From the NCBI GenBank assembly GCA_964599285.1, contig CAZREI010000009.1, positions 1-42,477 on the forward strand: a DNA stretch of 42,477 bases, in the 5' to 3' direction. Numbering within the stretch: position 1 is the stretch's first letter; every line of letters starts with the position of its first letter. Shown piece after piece: positions 33,337-41,454 of the stretch. The notes under the pieces were generated by a model. The model did not search any database. It was not told the origin of the DNA and was given only the letters and a program-made list of their open reading frames with translations. Source of the DNA: VGLO01 sp964599285 (GTDB taxonomy: Bacteria > Patescibacteriota > Minisyncoccia > Minisyncoccales > Staskawiczbacteraceae). A program made the translations under genes and the position numbers.

Positions 33337-35364
33337 GGTGGCCGTCTTTATATTTCTTCTGACTTTGGCGCAACCTGGGCTGAAACCCGGCCGGCAGGAG
33401 ATAATGATAAAATCTGGCAAGCAACAGCTTTTAGCTCCGATGGGTCGCGTGTTATTGCGGGATCTGGCAGTTCTAATGGTGGGCATGGCCGCTTATATAT
33501 TTCTTCTGATTATGGCGCGTCTTGGAATGAAACAATGCCCGAAGGTAATAATGATGGTGCTTGGCTTGCCGTAGCTTCCAGTGCTAACGGGTCTCACTTG
33601 ATTGCTTCAGATGGCTATAATAATCGCTTATTCATTTCTTCTGATTATGGGGATCATTGGGCTGAAACCAATCCCGGGGGATTAACTTCTGGATTCTGGC
33701 GCGCATTGGCTTCAAGCGCCGACGGATCACATTTGATTGTGGGAGGCGATTGTAGGCGTCTTTGGCTTTCTTCTGACTTTGGACAAAATTGGCAAGAAAC
33801 CCAACCGGCGGGAGATGCTAATAAATGTTGGCTCACCGCATCCTCCAGCGCCGACGGATCGCATTTGCTTGCCGGAGTTCAAGACCGCCGCCTTTACGTT
33901 TTTTCTTCCGGTGCCGCGACCGTCACTTTGGACACTTCTCCTATCTCTGTAAAAGATTTTGATAACTCTTCCAGTAATATTACCATTGACGCCGGAAGTT
34001 CTACCTTGAATGTTTCGGGGACTTGGAACAACCAAGGAACCCTCAATGCCGGAACCGGTACCGTTAACTTCACTGGGACGGGACAATCTATTTCCGGCAG
34101 CAGTACGTTCAATAATTTTTCCAAAACCGTTTCTTCTGCTGATACGCTCACCTTTACGGCCGGCTCCACCCAGACTGTTGGCGGCGCCTTGGCGTTCCAA
34201 GGCGTCGCCTCAAATCTTTTATCCCTGCGATCGTCTTCTGATGGAACTCAATGGAACATCAACCCGCAAGGAACGCGTACGGTCAGTTACGTTGACGCTA
34301 AAGATTCTGACAACACTAATACTGCCGCCATTGATTGCACTGCCAGTCACTGCACCGATTCGGGCAACAACACCAACTGGACGTTTTCCACACCTACGCC
34401 AACTCCGACTCCGACGCCAACACCCACTCCAACCCCCGCGCCAAGCGGAGGCGGCGGAGGTGGAGGCGGCATCGGCTGGATTTCTTCCCAGTTTACGCTT
34501 TCGCTTTCTAACTTAGCTCAAAGTGTTCTTGTCGGCGCGCTGGCAACTTTCAAAGCCATTCCTTCCGGCTTTGCCACCACACCGTCTTTTACCCTAAGTG
34601 ACCGGTTCTGGCCATCCACCACTGGTGCCCAACCCGTTCCATCACCATTCCAGCTACAAGATACCAGATTCCAGATTCAAAGTCTTTCCCGTTTCCTCGG
34701 CCCTGGCGACAACGGCCCCGATGTTTTGCAGTTCCAAAAAGATTTAGTAAACATTGGATTTTTCCCATCGGGCATAACTCCGAATGGATATTTTGGCCCG
34801 GCCACGATAGCGGCAGTAAAACTATTTCAAAAAGCGCATGGCATAAGGCAAACCGGAAACGTGGGTCCGGCAACCAAAGATGCCTTTAACGGACTGCTTA
34901 TTCGTGAGAATAAGCAGTCCGCGCCAGTGGCATCTGTAGCAACTACCAGCATCACAAACGCCAATATCAATGCCGCTGGCTTGTTTGCTTGGACGCCAAC
35001 TCAATCTGATCTTGGAGTTCACACCATTACCGTCACCGCCAAAGATTCTTACGGTCACACCGCCAACGCCACCGCCACGATCACCGTAACGTCCGTCACC
35101 AAACCCGCGACCAATCCCGTCATTGCGAGCCACGCCTCCAGCTCACTATTATTGCATTACCTTGGCCCGACCGACCGCGGTCCCGATGTTTTGAATCTTC
35201 AACAGCTCCTTGTAAAGTTAGGATTTCTAACCGCAACGCCCAATGGTTACTACGGACCAGCCACCACGCAAGCGGTAAAACTATTTCAGAAAACAAAAGG
35301 CATCAGACAAACGGGAAACGTAGGGCCGGCAACCAAAGACGCGCTAAATACAATTGACCGTTGA
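33337..35364 (+). pseudogene. Giant secreted protein 2, C-terminal part
   Basis: 675 codons in frame with the upstream fragment but with no start after the IS until an internal ATG at 33535. It completes the seven-bladed propeller (GRLYISSDFGATWAETRP onward). A strand module follows (GTQWNINPQGTRTVSYVDAK, shared with giant protein 1), then a (PT)n and poly-Gly linker. The end is two peptidoglycan-binding-1 domains (FLGPGDNGPDVLQFQKDL and YLGPTDRGPDVLNLQQLL) separated by an Ig-like segment. The ends would hold the protein at the wall. An in-frame REP word (CCCGTCATTGCGAGCC, about 35116-35131) encodes part of the last linker. Probably untranslated while the IS is present. Confidence 0.85.
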
Positions 35365-35409
35365 CAGGTGATATTCGACCATTAACGAACGAACGCGGAG
35401 ATTTTTAAC

Positions 35410-35535
35410 TTCGTCATCGTTTGTCATCCCCAACTTGATTGGGGATCCAGCACCCGTGGCGTTACTTTGGATTCCCGCTTGCGGCGGGAATGACAGTGGT
35501 GAAGATTGCTTTGCTCGCAGCGACGAAAAGAAATT
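35410..35535. repeat. REP element, GTCATCCCC / GGGAATGAC type
   Basis: TTGTCATCCCCAACTTGATT is followed by GGGGATCCAGCACCC, then GGATTCCCGCTTGCGGCGGG and AATGACA. This is a paired GTCATTCCCG-type repeat filling the gap between giant gene 2 and the dockerin-like gene. No gene is seen. Confidence 0.8.
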
Positions 35536-35571
35536 CCCCTTTTTTATCCAAAAGTGTGATACAATCAAAAC

Positions 35572-37155
35572 ATGTACTCACGTCATCTTTTTTTGCTAAA
35601 AATTGAAATAACATCTTTGCTAGTGATTTTGCTGGCTTTGTTTTTCGTGCCCGCTCATTTTGCGCTGGCCGCGGTTTTGGTTAGCCCCGCGTCGGGCGGA
35701 GTTTCCATTTCTGCTGACACCGCGGTAAATGGAACATCAGTATTACTTAATGGACCAACTATCGCCGAAGGAAAATCTGGTGATGTAGGTAAGGGAACTA
35801 TTATTCTAAACGCTCCGGCGGGATTTGTGTTTGATGTTACCGCGCCCGCGCCAACCGTTTTATTGATCGAAACCAGCACCCCAAAAAGCCATGGCAAAAG
35901 CGGAGAAAAAACTAACCTTAATATTAATAATGATGCCGATGGTTCGCTAATTCCTGTTGCAAGAACCGCGACCCAGCTTACTATTATAATTACTTCCGCC
36001 AGCACCGCCAAAGTAACCGATTCTCTGACTTGGCAAAATATCAGGGTGCGTCCGGTGGCAGGAACTCCGCTGGCCGTTGGTACTATTTTAAAAACAGGAA
36101 CGTCTAAAATTTCCGGCGTCACTGCCGCTACTAATTTTGGAACATTGCAAGAAGTGCCGGGCGCCAAAAATAAGTTAACGTATCTTATCCAGCCTTCGGC
36201 GTCAGCGACCACCAATGCTAATTTTGCAATCAGCCCCATCGTTGCGGTTTTGGACCAGTTTGGTAATTCGGAAACTTCTGACAATTCTACTTTGATAAAT
36301 CTTTCGGCGGTACTGTCAACCCAAAGTTGCGGGGGAACGTTAGGATCTGGAACCTTAACATCACTGCCGCCAAACGGCACCACCGATTTTGCGGGGCTGA
36401 AAGCCTATGTGTCAATGCAATATTCGGCGGCCCAATCTATTAAACTGTGTGCGACTGCTTCTGGTTTAGTTTCAGCATTAAGTAACACCATTGTGGTCAG
36501 TGGGCCGGTTCCCAGCATCGCTTTTATTAATCCTGCGTCAAAAATTGCGGGCGATTCGGGATTTACCATGAATGTTAGCGGCGCCAATTTCTTTTCTACT
36601 TCGCAGGTGAATTTTAATGGCTTATCAACCTTAACGGCTTTTGTTTCGTCAACCCAGCTTGCCGCGGCAATTCCAGCTGGCGACCTTTTGGTGCCCGGAG
36701 ATTTTGCGGTATCAGTTGCGAATTCCGATGGCAGTTTGTCAAACATAAAAATTTTCACGGTCAATCCTTCGCCTTCACCATCGCCTACGCCTTCACCATC
36801 GCCTACGCCTTCACCAACTCCGTCGCCATCGTCAACACCGTCGCCAAACCCAAGCCCCTCATCTTCTCCTGGTCCCACACCAAATTCTTCTCCAGCTCCG
36901 ACTCCGTCTGCCAGCGCCAGTCCTTTGCCAACTCCGTCGCCTGCTATTTCTCCATCGCCGGCTTTGCGCTTGCTTGCCGATTTAAATCACGACGGCAAAT
37001 TGGATAAGCAAGACATAGATGTTTTTATAGATTATTGGTTATCAGGCGATCAGACGATAAGACTACAAGATGACTTTAATAATGATAAAACTCTTGATGA
37101 CAAGGACATCTATTTATTTGTTAAATATTTTGTATACGGCACGCAAGGGTATTAA
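35572..37155 (+). CDS. Secreted protein with TIG domain and dockerin-like end
   Basis: 527 aa. The N-terminal signal region is hydrophobic (LLVILLALFFVPAHFALA). Two beta-rich domains follow, then an IPT/TIG-like Ig domain (SIAFINPASKIAGDSGFTMNVSG..., about residues 320-400) and a Ser/Thr/Pro linker of about 65 residues. At the end lie two calcium-loop repeats, DLNHDGKLDKQDIDVFIDYW and DDFNNDKTLDDKDIYLFVKYF (about 469-523). These match type I dockerin F-hand repeats with Asp/Asn at positions 1, 3 and 5 of each loop. A dockerin would dock to a cohesin partner; no cohesin is recognised here. Role as an extracellular assembly component is inferred. Confidence 0.83.
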   Translation: MYSRHLFLLKIEITSLLVILLALFFVPAHFALAAVLVSPASGGVSISADTAVNGTSVLLNGPTIAEGKSGDVGKGTIILNAPAGFVFDVTAPAPTVLLIETSTPKSHGKSGEKTNLNINNDADGSLIPVARTATQLTIIITSASTAKVTDSLTWQNIRVRPVAGTPLAVGTILKTGTSKISGVTAATNFGTLQEVPGAKNKLTYLIQPSASATTNANFAISPIVAVLDQFGNSETSDNSTLINLSAVLSTQSCGGTLGSGTLTSLPPNGTTDFAGLKAYVSMQYSAAQSIKLCATASGLVSALSNTIVVSGPVPSIAFINPASKIAGDSGFTMNVSGANFFSTSQVNFNGLSTLTAFVSSTQLAAAIPAGDLLVPGDFAVSVANSDGSLSNIKIFTVNPSPSPSPTPSPSPTPSPTPSPSSTPSPNPSPSSSPGPTPNSSPAPTPSASASPLPTPSPAISPSPALRLLADLNHDGKLDKQDIDVFIDYWLSGDQTIRLQDDFNNDKTLDDKDIYLFVKYFVYGTQGY

Positions 37156-37185
37156 TAATGGCAGTGCAAATCTACAAATTTTTCA

Positions 37186-37360
37186 CACATTGTCATTGCG
37201 AGCCGGAGATGGGGCGAATCGGCTGTGGCCAATTACGTCCACATCTTGCCAGCGTGGCAATCCATTTTAGAAAATCAAAAGATTGCTTCGCTTCGCTCGC
37301 AATGACGGGTGTTGGATTGCCGCGTGTCCGACTTGCGAGCCGGCACCCGCAATGACGACG
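37186..37360. repeat. REP elements, GTCATTGCGAG type
   Basis: TTGTCATTGCGAGCCGGAGA, GCGTGGCAATCC, GATTGCTTCGCTTCGCTCGC with AATGACGGG, then GGATTGCCGCGTG and CCCGCAATGACG. Two mirrored copies are arranged in tandem. It begins the 628-bp gene-free stretch before rpoB. Confidence 0.85.
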
Positions 37361-37368
37361 TGCGGATT

Positions 37369-37423
37369 TGTATATTGGTAAAATTTGTATATTTGATCGT
37401 ATTTGTATATTCGTGATTACTCC
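37369..37423. repeat. rpoB-region repeat, upstream direct copy
   Basis: ATTTGTATATTGGTAAAATT followed by TGTATATT words and ending GTATATTCGTGATTACTCC. It recurs at about 37722-37776 directly before the rpoB start. Its last 19 bp (37405-37423) are an exact copy of 37758-37776 and the exact complement of 37647-37665. Confidence 0.85.
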
Positions 37424-37438
37424 AATCAGAAAAAAGTA

Positions 37439-37467
37439 TTGACATTTTTTTGCAAAAAGAATATACT
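37439..37467 (+). promoter_or_regulatory. rpoB promoter
   Basis: Consensus TTGACA (37439-37444), a 17-bp spacer, then TATACT (37462-37467). Predicted start near 37474, giving an unusually long leader of about 310 nt for a window where other genes have almost none. Confidence 0.8.
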
Positions 37468-37523
37468 GGCATCATAGTAAAGTACGTGGTCATACTAATC
37501 TAAAAATTACATAAGCCCTTAAA

Positions 37524-37641
37524 CGGTTCCTTTTTAATGCAAACCGATTTTTTGTTTTTTTAAAAAAGATTTTTGCCTTGCATTACTGGTGCGCCAATGC
37601 AAGGTTAATACCCTGATCTTCAAAGGGTATTTTGTGTTTTT
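37524..37641 (+). terminator. rpoB leader hairpins, candidate attenuator
   Basis: Three hairpins occur in the leader. CGGTT/AACCG (37524-37546) is followed by a T-rich run. CCTTGCATT/AATGCAAGG (37576-37604) is a perfect 9-bp stem. AATACCCT/AGGGTATT (37607-37631) is followed by TTTTGTGTTTTT, an intrinsic-terminator shape. Premature termination controlled by a protein or by ribosome supply is inferred. It could correspond to a ribosomal-protein-type leader, which cannot be confirmed by eye. Confidence 0.65.
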
Positions 37642-37646
37642 AAAAA

Positions 37647-37776
37647 GGAGTAATCACGAATATACCAATCTGTTCAAATATACAAATTTTACGAATACAC
37701 GAATACGTACGTAACGTTATTTGTATATTGGTAAAATTTGTATATTATTCTAAATTTGTATATTCGTGATTACTCC
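37647..37776. repeat. Inverted repeat closing the rpoB 5' leader
   Basis: GGAGTAATCACGAATATAC (37647-37665) is perfectly complementary to 37758-37776, which ends 7 nt before the rpoB ATG. The intervening 92 nt contain further imperfectly paired TTTGTATATTGG-type words. The left arm begins with a Shine-Dalgarno-like AAGGAG that has no start codon after it. Confidence 0.85.
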
Positions 37777-37783
37777 AGTATAA

Positions 37784-40700
37784 ATGGCGGAGGCAACCCA
37801 AAAAGTAAAAAACTTTTCCAAGTCCAAACTCTCTTTCCCCACTCCCCATCTTCTGTCAATGCAGAGGGAAACTTGGGATGATTTTGTCCAAGTGCGCATC
37901 AAGGAACTGTTTTCGGAAATCTCTCCGATTCTGGACCACACCGGCAAAGAATTTGAGCTGTGGTTTTTGGATTACAACCTTGGCAAACCCAACTACAAAA
38001 GCGGTTTGCACGCCCGGAAAAATAATGATTCCTTAGAAGTTCCTCTGCGCGTCAAAGTCAGATTAGTCAACAAAAAAACCAAAGAAGTCAAAGAGCAAGA
38101 AGTCTTTTTGGCTGATTTTCCGTTGATGACCGAACGAGGAACCTTTGTGGTCAACGGCGTAGAACGCGTAGTGGTAAGCCAACTTATCCGATCGCCCGGC
38201 GCCTTTTTTACCGTCCGGACTTCGCGCGGGAAAAATTATTTTGGCGCAAAAATCATTCCCAACCGAGGCGCCTGGCTGGAATTTGAAACCGAAGATTCGG
38301 GATTCATTGGCGTCAAAATTAACCGCAAGCGCAAGGTGCCGGCAACCACGCTGTTGATGGCGCTGGGATTGGAAAACATAGAAAAAATAGAAAAAACGTT
38401 CAAAGATGTTGATACCGGAGAAACCAAGTATATAAAAGAAACCTTAAAGCGCGACACGTCCAAAGACCAAAAAGAAGCGCTGGTGGAAATTTACCGCAGG
38501 CTCCGACCGGGTGACTTGGTGACTCCTGACACTGCCCAGGATTTGATTTTCAATATGTTTTTTAATTTTGACCGTTATGATTTGTCAAAAGTTGGGCGCT
38601 GGAAAACCTGGCAGCGGCTCCCAAACCTGGCCCCAAAAAATAAAGATATTTCCAAAGATATTGAAAAAGAAGACCGGATTTTAACCATAGAAGATTTGGT
38701 GGCAGTGGTAAAAGAAATTATTTCTTTAAATAATAATCCTAATGCCAAAGCCGACCAGGTTGACCATTTGGGAAACCGGCGCGTGCGGACACTGTCGGAA
38801 CTGTTGCAAAACCGATTGCGCGTTGGCCTGATGCGCATGGAAAGAATTATCAAAGACAAAATGTCCACGCTGGATCCGGCCACCATTACGGCCATTCAGG
38901 TCATCAATCCTCGGCCGCTGATGGCAGTGGTCAAGGAGTTTTTCACCTCCTCGCAGTTTTCGCAGTTTATGGACAACGAAAATCCGCTGGCCGAACTGGA
39001 ACACAAGCGTCGCTTAACGACCACTGGTCCTGGCGGACTGACCCGCGAGCGAGCCGGTTTTGAAGTGCGCGACGTGCAGCCTTCGCACTACGGCCGCATC
39101 TGCCCGATTGAAACTCCCGAAGGTCCCAATGTTGGATTGGTGGGACACTTGGCTTCATTTGCAAAAGTGAACCCGTATGGATTTATTGAAGCTCCCTATT
39201 TTAAAGTTAAAAATGGCAAAGTGACCGATGAAATTCAGTACCTTTCGGCGCAGGAAGAAGAGCGGTATGTGATTGTGCCGGCGTCAGTTCCGCTGGATGA
39301 TAAAGGAAAAATTTTGGCGGAAATTCCGCCGGATCGGGTAGAAGCGCGCGTCAAAGGCGAGCCGGCCGAAACCGAAATTTCCAAAGTGGATTTTGCCGAT
39401 GTATCTAGCAAGCAATTTATTTCCGCGGCCGCTTCGTTAATTCCCTTTTTGCAAAACGATGATGCTTCCCGCGCGCTGATGGGGTCTAACATGCAGCGCC
39501 AGGCCGTGCCTTTGGTGCGACCCGAAGCTCCGCTGGTGGGTACCGGCGTGGAGCGCAACGTGGCTCGCGATTCGGGCCAGGTGATTTTGGCTGAAGCCAA
39601 TGGCGTTGTCAAAGAAGTGGATGCCTCGCATATCCTGATGGTTTATGACAAGGGCGGTAAGAAAGTGGAGCAGGATTATGAATTGCAAACCTTTGTTAAA
39701 ACCAACCAGTATTCCTGTTTCCATCAAAAGCCGATTGTCAAAAAAGGAGAAGAAGTCAAAAAGGGAGACGTGCTGGCTGACGGAGCGGCCATTAACCAGG
39801 GCAGGCTGGCGCTGGGCCGCAATATTTTGGTTTGCTTTTTGCCTCTGCGCGGCGGCGGATTTGAAGACTCCATTACTATTTCAGAAAAATTAGTCAAAGA
39901 GTTTGAATTCACTTCTATTCACATAGAAGATTTTACCTGCGACGTGCGCGAAACCAAATTGGGTCCGGAAGTTACTACCAGTGATATTCCCAATGTTGGC
40001 GAAGAAAAATTAAAAGATTTGGATGAAGAAGGCATTGTGCGGGTGGGCGCGTCGGTTGGCCCCAACGATATTTTGGTAGGAAAAATTTCACCAAAAGGGG
40101 AAGCTGAACTGACTCCTGAAGAACGGTTATTGCGGGCGATTTTTGGCGACAAAGTAAAAGATGTCAAAGACACTTCGCTAAGAATGGAACACGGCAAGCG
40201 CGGCAAAGTCACCAACGTGAAAATTTTCTCGCGCGATTTGGGGCATAAGCTGGAACCGGGCGTCATTAAAAAAATTCAGGTGGAAGTGTCGGAAACGCGC
40301 CACGTCAAAGTGGGAGACAAACTGGTGGGGCGCCACGGCAACAAGGGAGTAGTTTCCAAGATATTGAAAGAAGGAGAGATGCCATTTTTGGCCGATGGAA
40401 CTCCGGTGGATTTGGTGTTGTCGCCACTGTCGGTGCCTTCGCGTATGAACCTTGGACAAATTTTGGAAACGCACCTTGGCTGGGCCGCCAAAAAATTAAA
40501 TTATTTAGCGATTTCGCCGGCACTGTTGGGAGCCAACAAAGAAGATATTAAACGGGAATTAAAAGAAGCGGGTTTGCCCGAATCGGGACAAGCCATTTTG
40601 TACGATGGAAAAACAGGGCTGCCCTTTCCGCGTCCTATTACCGTCGGTTACATGTATGTGATGAAACTGATTCACATGGTGGACGACAAAGTGCACGCCC

Positions 40701-41020
40701 GATCTATTGGTCCTTATTCATTGATTACCCAACAGCCGCTTGGCGGAAAGGCCCAGTTTGGCGGCCAGCGATTTGGAGAAATGGAAGTGTGGGCGCTGGA
40801 AGGCTATGGCGCCGCGTATACCTTGCAGGAAATGTTGACCATAAAATCTGACGACGTGGTGGGAAGAGCCACAACCTATGAAAGCATTTTGAAAGGAGAG
40901 CCGATTAAAAACCCGAACATTCCGGCGTCGTTTAACCTGCTGGTGGCAGAATTAAAGTCGCTTGGCATGGCAGTGGAAGTGAAAGAAAAAATTAGGGAGA
41001 TTAAGTCAGAGAAAAAGTAA
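37784..41020 (+). CDS. rpoB: RNA polymerase beta subunit
   Basis: 1078 aa, shorter than the usual ~1150-1350. Conserved blocks are present: FVVNGVERVVVSQLIRSPG near the start, the rifampicin-pocket region SSQFSQFMDNENPLAELEHK, GPGGLTRERAGFEVRDV, YGRICPIETPEGPNVGLVG, KLVGRHGNKGVVSKIL, and DGTPVDLVLSPLSVPSRMNL. At the positions aligned with E. coli 531-533 it has TTT rather than SAL, and F at 511. It forms the catalytic core with beta-prime. Neither rplJL nor rpoC flanks it; three minus-strand small-RNA units follow instead. Expression is likely set by the promoter at 37439 and the leader hairpins. Confidence 0.98.
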   Translation: MAEATQKVKNFSKSKLSFPTPHLLSMQRETWDDFVQVRIKELFSEISPILDHTGKEFELWFLDYNLGKPNYKSGLHARKNNDSLEVPLRVKVRLVNKKTKEVKEQEVFLADFPLMTERGTFVVNGVERVVVSQLIRSPGAFFTVRTSRGKNYFGAKIIPNRGAWLEFETEDSGFIGVKINRKRKVPATTLLMALGLENIEKIEKTFKDVDTGETKYIKETLKRDTSKDQKEALVEIYRRLRPGDLVTPDTAQDLIFNMFFNFDRYDLSKVGRWKTWQRLPNLAPKNKDISKDIEKEDRILTIEDLVAVVKEIISLNNNPNAKADQVDHLGNRRVRTLSELLQNRLRVGLMRMERIIKDKMSTLDPATITAIQVINPRPLMAVVKEFFTSSQFSQFMDNENPLAELEHKRRLTTTGPGGLTRERAGFEVRDVQPSHYGRICPIETPEGPNVGLVGHLASFAKVNPYGFIEAPYFKVKNGKVTDEIQYLSAQEEERYVIVPASVPLDDKGKILAEIPPDRVEARVKGEPAETEISKVDFADVSSKQFISAAASLIPFLQNDDASRALMGSNMQRQAVPLVRPEAPLVGTGVERNVARDSGQVILAEANGVVKEVDASHILMVYDKGGKKVEQDYELQTFVKTNQYSCFHQKPIVKKGEEVKKGDVLADGAAINQGRLALGRNILVCFLPLRGGGFEDSITISEKLVKEFEFTSIHIEDFTCDVRETKLGPEVTTSDIPNVGEEKLKDLDEEGIVRVGASVGPNDILVGKISPKGEAELTPEERLLRAIFGDKVKDVKDTSLRMEHGKRGKVTNVKIFSRDLGHKLEPGVIKKIQVEVSETRHVKVGDKLVGRHGNKGVVSKILKEGEMPFLADGTPVDLVLSPLSVPSRMNLGQILETHLGWAAKKLNYLAISPALLGANKEDIKRELKEAGLPESGQAILYDGKTGLPFPRPITVGYMYVMKLIHMVDDKVHARSIGPYSLITQQPLGGKAQFGGQRFGEMEVWALEGYGAAYTLQEMLTIKSDDVVGRATTYESILKGEPIKNPNIPASFNLLVAELKSLGMAVEVKEKIREIKSEKK

Positions 41021-41023
41021 TAT

Positions 41024-41110
41024 CCTACGAATTACGAATTTCATCGAATTACGAATTTTGCACCACTTGTCATTCCCGACTTGATCGGGAATCCAGCATC
41101 CATTTTATAG
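41024..41110. repeat. ACGAATT words and GTCATTCCCG-type repeat
   Basis: TACGAATT and CGAATTACGAATTTTG words follow directly after the rpoB stop. A GTCATTCCCGACTTGATCGG repeat with GGAATCCAGCA follows (about 41069-41098), whose GATCGGGAATCC arm complements its first half. No protein gene is supported here. Confidence 0.65.
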
Positions 41111-41141
41111 TAATCAAAAAATCCATCAATTAAGATAGATT
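41111..41141 (-). terminator. Terminator of small RNA 3
   Basis: On the minus strand, AATCTATC (41141-41134), a 6-nt loop, then GATGGATT (41127-41120) with one G-U pair, followed by TTTTGATTA. The stem-loop and T-run closely resemble those ending small RNA 1. Confidence 0.75.
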
Positions 41142-41247
41142 CTTTGAGCGGAGGTTGGTGGAGTCGAACCACATCCCGTTGGTACAGGACCAATTGTTTA
41201 TTAGGCATTGACCAGATCCTTCTGATTTCAACCTCCCATACCTCCGC
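41115..41247 (-). ncRNA. Candidate small RNA 3, tRNA-like closing stem and arm
   Basis: A unit of about 130 nt on the minus strand. It starts at GCGGAGGT (41247-41240), which pairs perfectly with ACCTCCGC (about 41155-41148) to close a domain of ~100 nt. Near its 3' side is a T-arm-like hairpin (GTGG-TTCGACT-CCAC). There is no CCA end and no convincing D or anticodon arm, so it is not an ordinary tRNA. An internal TTGGT-CCTGT-ACCAA hairpin is also seen. It contains GCCTAATAAAC, exactly complementary to the 5' end of small RNA 2. An extended -10 (TGCTATAAT, hexamer 41259-41254) sits 7 nt upstream of the start and an intrinsic terminator ends it. Function unknown. Confidence 0.65.
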
Positions 41248-41253
41248 AAATAA

Positions 41254-41262
41254 ATTATAGCA
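41254..41262 (-). promoter_or_regulatory. Extended -10 of small RNA 3
   Basis: TGC followed by TATAAT on the minus strand. No clear -35. It sits just after the terminator of small RNA 2, so RNA 3 could also arise by read-through. Confidence 0.6.
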
Positions 41263-41269
41263 TCGGGGA

Positions 41270-41344
41270 ATAAAAAATAACACCTCCATTACTGAAGATG
41301 TTATTCTTGGTCCCTTTGCGGGAATATGACAACGCCTAATAAAC
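41270..41344 (-). ncRNA. Candidate small RNA 2 with terminator
   Basis: A unit of about 75 nt on the minus strand, predicted to begin GTTTATTAGGCGTTGTC. It contains ATTCCCGCAAAGGGACC and ends in a strong stem-loop, AATAACATCTTC with GGAGGTGTTATT (41305-41276), followed by a T-run. Its 5' end is complementary to an 11-nt segment of small RNA 3 (GCCTAATAAAC), and its TCCCGC to GCGGGA in small RNA 1. This suggests either mutual regulation or descent from one ancestral structure. No start codon with a sensible frame is seen in it. Confidence 0.68.
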
Positions 41345-41350
41345 AGTTTC

Positions 41351-41378
41351 ATTATAGCAGATCAAGCTACCGTGTCAA
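41351..41378 (-). promoter_or_regulatory. Promoter of small RNA 2
   Basis: On the minus strand, TTGACA (41378-41373), a 16-bp spacer, TATAAT (41356-41351) preceded by TGC. It is a full consensus -35/-10 with extended -10, the strongest promoter found in the window. Confidence 0.85.
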
Positions 41379-41392
41379 TAGATGGCTGTTAT

Positions 41393-41448
41393 AATCAAAA
41401 AATCCACCGTTAGGCAGATTCTTTGATGCAAATCCCGCCGAGTTACAC
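41393..41448 (-). ncRNA. Candidate small RNA 1 with terminator
   Basis: A unit of about 55 nt on the minus strand containing TTGTGTAACTCGGCGGGATT. It ends in AATCTGCC-TAAC-GGTGGATT (41420-41401) plus a T-run. The 3' hairpin and the following TTTTTTGATTA closely resemble those of small RNA 3, so the two share a 3' module. Confidence 0.62.
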
Positions 41449-41454
41449 AACTTC

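Noticed and set aside
33308..33574. Separate small gene after the IS element
   Set aside because: It is a shifted frame over the interrupted propeller; the true frame is restored by removing the IS and matches upstream blades.
41148..41247. Possible tRNA gene on the minus strand
   Set aside because: An 8-bp closing stem and a GTTCGACTCC arm are present, but there is no D arm, no clear anticodon arm, no CCA, and the T-arm is not stacked directly on the acceptor stem. It is kept as an unclassified ncRNA.
41115..41344. Possible two-piece tmRNA
   Set aside because: No tag reading frame ending in an Ala-Ala-type tail and no G-U pair in the closing stem were found.
41041..41352. 103-codon open frame on the minus strand downstream of rpoB
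   Set aside because: It runs through two terminators and a promoter of the small-RNA cluster and into a dispersed repeat; its translation resembles no protein family.
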